A DNA stretch of 64,000 nucleotides from Siphonodentalium dalli (Eukaryota; Mollusca; Scaphopoda; Gadilida; Siphonodentaliidae): contig CP136061.1 in the NCBI GenBank assembly GCA_032622095.1, forward strand, positions 257,642,077 through 257,706,076. The letters run 5' to 3'. The notes below the pieces were generated by a model that ran no database searches, was not told the origin of the DNA, and saw nothing but the letters and a program-made list of their open reading frames with translations. Made by a program: the position numbers and the translations under genes. Below, piece after piece: positions 59,290-64,000 of this stretch; positions within the stretch are counted from its first letter, which is position 1, and each line of letters begins with the position of its first letter.

Positions 59290-59584
59290 CTGTAAACAAT
59301 AACAAACACATTAATAGTAAAATCGATCTTAAAATGCATAATTCGAATTATTACTCGCAAATTGCTATTTCCTTGGTTTCGTGGGTAAAAGAAAAAAATA
59401 TTCGAGTCGAAGAACCGACCCATCAGCGTGATCAGATATCGATTTTATAAATCTATTATTTTTCACCAACGATAATTTTTAGTGGCCCAGTAAAAGGTCG
59501 ACGAGAAGACGGTCTCGTACCAAATTGCGCATGAATATGGACAACTCTAAAATCAAGTGATTTTTTGGTGTCAGATATTTGACA

Positions 59585-59735
59585 AACCGGCAACATTTCG
59601 TTGAACAAAATGTTGATAAATAACAGGTTTTGGGCAATATTATACTATAGTTGACTGTGGTTAGCATTAATTTTGGGCAATTAATCGATTCTGATAACTG
59701 GAGTGGCATTTAAAAAACGTTGTTGTTGGAATATG
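59585..59735 (-). repeat. Dispersed repeat, copy of 6368-6520
   Basis: The minus strand carries AACAACAACG, CAGTTATCAGAATCGATTAA and ATGCTAACCACAGTCAAC in the same order as 6368-6520. Confidence 0.45.
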
Positions 59736-59929
59736 ATGCTGTGGGGGCCATCGAATCTGATTGAGTACCTTTAATGACAACAAGAGAAGTGGTGAAAATA
59801 AATTACGAACGTCAGTCTTTTTAAATATAACCATTCACGTTTGAAGAATGTGTTTCACAAGACTTTTCAATGAAATGTCCCTTACATGCATACTGACTTG
59901 AGAAATTAACATGCTTTTGGAATATAATG

Positions 59930-60415
59930 GATGTACATGTGTAGTACTGTCACATAGCTTCAACATTTCAATTTGATCCTCAAAACCACCGCACACGACA
60001 CAGCGATGTTGCGCAACATTGCTGCATCGTGTGCTGTTTGGTTTAACACAATAAGCGACCAACACAGGCAGTATGACAATGGTATTTGACTGAGCGAGAC
60101 GAGCTTTTGATTGAAGCATATCAATCGAATTGGTAACCGCGGCTTGTCTTCATAACCGACTATTGTTCACACGTTTCCCAGCACGTTAGGGTACGTTCAC
60201 ACGCTGGCAAATGTTCACGGTATGGTTTGCATGCATTTTGTCGTAGAAAACGATATGGTGCCATAATATGAACGGAAACAAGCACATAAAGTGCATCTGT
60301 GCCACAAGTAACTACATGCGAAGTAAAATCTCTGTAGTTCCACCTGTAGCGATGCTACCGGAATTTGCCTGTAAATATCATGCAATTATCTCGCAAGAAT
60401 ATGTTTGCAGTACTG
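59930..60415 (-). repeat. Triplicated segment, copy 1
   Basis: Contains a minus-strand frame from ATG at 60117-60119 with a hydrophobic core (NTIVILPVLVAYCV) typical of a signal peptide, followed by four cysteines (RCSNVAQHRCVVCGGF...LKLC). Upstream (60137-60415) are the flank and the left part of a Harbinger-like MITE. Could be a first exon of gene 2 or a chance frame. Confidence 0.7.
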
Positions 60416-60716
60416 TTTGATGTACATGTGTAGTACTGTCACATAGCTTCAACATTTCAATTTGATCCTCAAAACCACCGCACACGACACAGCGATGTTG
60501 CGCAACATTGCTGCATCGTGTGCTGTTTGGTTTAACACAATAAGCGACCAACACAGGCAGTATGACAATGGTATTTGACTGAGCGAGACGAGCTTTTGAT
60601 TGAAGCATATCAATCGAATTGGTAACCGCGGCTTGTCTTCATAACCGACTATTGTTCACACGTTTCCCAGCACGTTAGGGTACGTTCACACGCTGGCAAA
60701 TGTTCACGGTATGGTT
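60416..60716 (-). repeat. Triplicated segment, copy 2 (short)
   Basis: Nearly identical to copy 1 over the hydrophobic/Cys frame (60378-60608) and flank, but cut at GGTATGGTTTG, so it keeps only ~40 bp of the MITE end before copy 3 begins. Confidence 0.85.
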
Positions 60717-61175
60717 TGTAGTACTGTCACATAGCTTCAATATTTCAATTTGATCCTCAAAACCACCGCACACGACACAGCGATGTTGCGCAACATTGCT
60801 GCATCGTGTGCTGTTTGGTTTAACACAATAAGCGACCAACACAGGCAGTATGACAATGGTATTTGACTGAGCGAGACGAGCTTTTGATTGAAGCATATCA
60901 ATCGAATTGGTAACCGCGGCTTGTCTTCATAACCGACTATTGTTCACACGTTTCCCAGCACGTTAGGGTACGTTCACACGCTGGCAAATGTTCACGGTAT
61001 GGTTTGCAGGCATTTTGTCGTAGAAAACGATATGGTGCCATAATATGAACGGAAACAAGCACATAAAGTGCATCTGTGCCACAAGTAACTACATGCGAAG
61101 TAAAATCTCTGTAGTTCCACCTGTAGCGATGCTACCGGAATTTGCCTGTAAATATCATGCAATTATCTCGCAAGA
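60717..61175 (-). repeat. Triplicated segment, copy 3
   Basis: Nearly identical to copy 1, including the ATG frame (60675-60896). One substitution (CTTCAATATTTC for CTTCAACATTTC) changes Met to Ile. Only this copy continues into the complete MITE. Confidence 0.85.
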
Positions 61176-61378
61176 ATAAATCATTCAGGTATTTGAAGGT
61201 AATTCCAATAGCTCTGTTACACGTATAATTAGATAAATGATAATTCTCATGTCTTTCGCTTTGGTACATATACATGTTAGTTGCACGGTTCCGTTCATAT
61301 TCTGGCACCATGTGGTTTTCTATTACGAAATGCCCGCAAAGACATACCTTGCAAACTTGCCAGCGTATGAAAGTACCC
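60966..61378. mobile_element. Harbinger-like MITE, 413 bp
   Basis: Ends GGGTACGTTCACACGCTGGC and TTGCCAGCGTATGAAAGTACCC are inverted repeats pairing for ~95 bp, flanked by TTA at 60963-60965 and 61379-61381. GGG ends with a 3-bp TWA-type duplication are characteristic of PIF/Harbinger elements. Its left end is copied at 60189 and 60678 by the segment triplication. Confidence 0.8.
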
Positions 61379-61760
61379 TTAAGCCGATATCTTTCAACGG
61401 ATAGGTTGGTGCCGTAAAATAACGTGACTTTTCCGACTAATGCATCTCTATGTTCAGTTCAGTAATGGAACCCCCGTTTGGTTAGCAGCACTGCACACAT
61501 GGCATGTTTAATATAAATAAATGTAAAACCTAAAATATACTTGCATTTCTATATAAAAAATTGTAACAAAAGATTTTTGTTTCTTGTTTTTTTTATTTAC
61601 AATATGTCATATACATGACAATACCACACTAACACACATCACAAGTTTAGAATTGTGCGTTGCTAAAACTGGTTATTGTGAGATTACCTGTATACATAGC
61701 TGTATACGTCACATGTGTGTATTCCAAGGGTTCCACAGTGTGACGTTCCGGTTTTCACTT
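61379..61760. other. No supported gene
   Basis: AT-rich sequence between the MITE and the candidate membrane exon. Confidence 0.35.
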
Positions 61761-61778
61761 TATCCTTCACCACAGTGA

Positions 61779-61963
61779 CCCTCTTGACCGTCCTGGCCTT
61801 CCTCACCATCGCGATTGGAATATTTCTGCAGCATAGATGCTCACTGCAAAACGAAACCATGGCCAATTATAATAAACACAATGCATATAATACATTATAC
61901 ATACAATATACATCACCATACGGAATTACATCAATTGGGTATATCAGTATGTATATGGCATAG
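61779..61963 (+). CDS. Candidate terminal exon with a transmembrane segment
   Basis: A good 3' splice site (TTTATCCTTCACCACAG) precedes a GC-richer frame TLLTVLAFLTIAIGIFLQHRC..., then an Asn/Tyr-rich tail, ending TAG at 61961-61963. The frame is also open upstream to 61715, so the acceptor is not proven. It would encode one membrane helix and a ~40-residue tail. No upstream partner exon was identified. Could be chance. Confidence 0.25.
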
Positions 61964-62213
61964 CTTAGCGCACGCCGTTAGAACACATTTCGGAGCCTCA
62001 TAATCCAATAAGTTAAGAGCATGGAAATAAACAAAGCATACTCATATAATTGGGATGAATTACTTTACAAAATGACACAGAGCTATGTCACATTTTGACA
62101 ACGCCAAAAAACATGGTCTGTTTTGCATCTATGATGAGGGTTAATTTCGAGTTCCGGGATAAACTGGCATAAAGGGAGCCCATTAATTAATTGCATAGTA
62201 GATTTTGATTTAA
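61964..62213. other. No supported gene
   Basis: Unremarkable AT-rich spacer before the LINE 3' end. Confidence 0.4.
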
Positions 62214-62644
62214 ACATATTTTATTAGTATAATGCATAAATAATACATAACATATAAGGGATTGGAGGACAAGTTCTTTGAAACTTAGATGGACCTCCGC
62301 TCCCTACAGATCATGCATGAAACATAAATATAACAATATATTTTGGATTTGTATCAGGTTTTGGTAGGGCGGGTAGAATTGTGAATGCGTGAGTATAAGA
62401 TAGTGCGTGGGGTGTTAATTATTATAAATCAATGGTGTGGTGGGGATAATAAGTTTAATTATACATACATATGAATAATAAGCCAACTGGCAGCATATAT
62501 ATGTATAAGGTGGGAAGAGCGTTAGTTGGTGTGTTTGGGGAATTGTAAATAGAAAGGGCTCGTTTGAGTAAGTAACAGAACAGGATATTTGGGCACCAAG
62601 TACATTTATGGTAGATAGTTCAGATTTTGTGGGTTTACAAGAGC
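62214..62644 (-). mobile_element. LINE 3' UTR
   Basis: The minus strand runs from the ORF stop (62645-62647) to ACTAATAAAATATGTTTAAA. It shares its last ~100 bp with three other tails in the window. Confidence 0.7.
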
Positions 62645-63175
62645 TTATTCGTTGCACGACGCAAATCGTCCGGAAGATTTTATGAATTTTAAAGCTGTAT
62701 CTGTTAGAATGCAATTCTCGTTGGCGGTTAAAGTTAGATCTCCGTTTATAAGCGCTTTGTAGGACGTGACTCGAAATGATCTCATAACATGTGACAGTTC
62801 TATGCGTTGTTGTGAATAAAGGGCGCAATACATGAAGTAGTGTTCTGCATCTTCCACAGGGCTTCCACAACTACACATGGGGTTATCACCAATGTGATTT
62901 TCAACTTTGTCATGATTTAGATTGCTACAATTGTTTCTAATTCGACAGTGTATGATATTTGTCTGTCGGTCACCGAGATATACATGAGATGAAATTTTTC
63001 TCTTGGGTAGAATTGTTGATTTGAAAGCCTCGTAAGATTTTATTTTGATGTCATTTGCCAAGCAGTTCCAAACTTCGATTGTTTTTGGAAAGAAAGATTT
63101 CTTGAAGGTTTCTAGGTGACAAAAGTAGTTCTCAAAATCGTCCGCATTGCGCAAAAGTAACGACTCGTATCACCG
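62645..63175 (-). pseudogene. LINE ORF2 C-terminal fragment
   Basis: A minus-strand frame beginning mid-protein (the ATG at 63152-63154 is internal; a stop lies just upstream at about 63173). It carries SFFPKTIEVWNCLANDI, the motif found near the C-terminus of CR1/L2/Jockey-type non-LTR retrotransposons. A CSCGSPVEDAEHYFMYC zinc-knuckle-like motif (C-x-C-x8-H-x4-C) follows. This downstream part has no stops and is followed by an intact 3' UTR. 5'-truncated, as is usual for LINEs, and therefore immobile. A different lineage from the copy at 14-16 kb. Confidence 0.85.
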
Positions 63176-64000
63176 ACGCGTGGAAGAAGAAGATCGGATA
63201 AAAATTGAGGGGCTTTACGATTGACAATTTAGTAGTTTAGTAATTTAGTAGATTAATGGTCGATTGACCATAAAGTCAAAGGACGGACAATCGCCTATTT
63301 TGTACCCATATATGCGTTGAGTCACCTATCATTTCCTTGCTAATATAATTACATGCATAACTCATTCCTGCCACGGTAACGAGAACTGTGAGATTTATTA
63401 AGTGGTGTTAAAATGTTCGTTACAATGTTGTATATTCTCTGGTTTACAACCCAACTAGAGAATAGGTTAACTTATGCGACATTATTTATTATTATTTGAT
63501 AGAATAATGAATAGGGAAAATAATTAATACAAACACATCATATATATATCAACACAAAATGTGCAACTAATATTTGGCCCCAGGGTTCAAGGTTGACATG
63601 TGGAAAAGTATTATTTCCAATACATATAAATTGCTTCCGAATGAAATATGATGTAAACATACTTGGTATATTTGACTGATTGAACTAGAAGTGTTTCGGG
63701 ATGTATAAAGCACATTCATTTGTGAATATGGTAAAGTCCCGATTGAGAATATCATAACCAACAGTGCTTGTAATTGTGGTTATGTTATACGAAATGATCC
63801 TCCAAAAACGTATGTGCAACAGGCTAATCTTCAAAATATTTGTGTCCCGCTTTTGGGTTCTCCCAGTATATGAATTAGGCACGACTGTAGTGAATAATTA
63901 TCAACCAACAATAATAAGTTATGAAATCTGCCAACCGTGACGACCCATGTTAGAATCTTATAAGTATGCCACGTGACATATGATATGGTACAAAGCTACT
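63176..64000. other. No supported gene
   Basis: AT-rich flank. TTTAGTAG repeats lie near 63227-63255. Short minus-strand frames at 63567-63882 lack features. Confidence 0.4.

Overview
The window is AT-rich, intron-containing animal nuclear DNA dominated by repeats. No prokaryotic signal is present: there are no operons, Shine-Dalgarno sites or dense coding. LINE fragments, many MITE-type DNA transposons, huge minisatellites, AATAAA signals and GT/AG-bounded exons point to a metazoan. The repeat style and frequent ACATGTACATGTA-like runs suggest a marine invertebrate, perhaps a mollusc or another lophotrochozoan, but this is inference and no gene fixes the species.

Only two protein-coding loci are well supported, and they are related. 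Gene 1 is on the plus strand (45924-50622) with three exons, a TATA box, consistent splice phases and a poly(A) signal. It predicts a 127-residue protein with one N-terminal hydrophobic segment and a C-x6-CC-x10-C module. Gene 2 is on the minus strand (exons at 59289-59177 and 57675-57632). Its exons encode a clearly similar module and a similar C-terminal helix, with the same intron phase between them. The genes lie tail to tail. I do not recognise the family. Upstream of gene 2 a segment with a signal-peptide-like minus-strand frame is present three times almost identically (59930-61175), next to a Harbinger-like MITE.

Layout. 0-12 kb: fold-back elements, a TTAA-flanked MITE, a dispersed repeat with a conserved reading frame, LINE 3' tails. 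11.7-13.5 kb: 41-bp and 57-bp minisatellites. 14.3-16.1 kb: decayed LINE. 16.7-17.3 kb: hairpin elements. 17.9-21.5 kb: a CATACAA-type satellite in three arrays separated by three copies of one 160-bp spacer. 22-23.6 kb: 29-bp and GAT repeats. 24.4-33.1 kb: nested inverted repeats of an AATGGCCGCC family, one enclosing a 42-bp satellite. 33.6-34.7 and 40.4-41.2 kb: two GC-richer blocks with decayed minus-strand frames of uncertain origin. 35.9-40.4 kb: 47-bp and 31/45-bp satellites. 41-55 kb: three G-tract MITEs with 7-bp target duplications, three full copies of a hairpin-in-TIR MITE, and gene 1. 55-64 kb: more minisatellites, gene 2, the triplicated segment and a second LINE.

The long open frames in the satellites (up to about 440 codons) follow from stop-free repeat units and are not genes. 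The transposons matter to the genes mainly as intron fill: both loci carry copies of the same MITE family in their introns.
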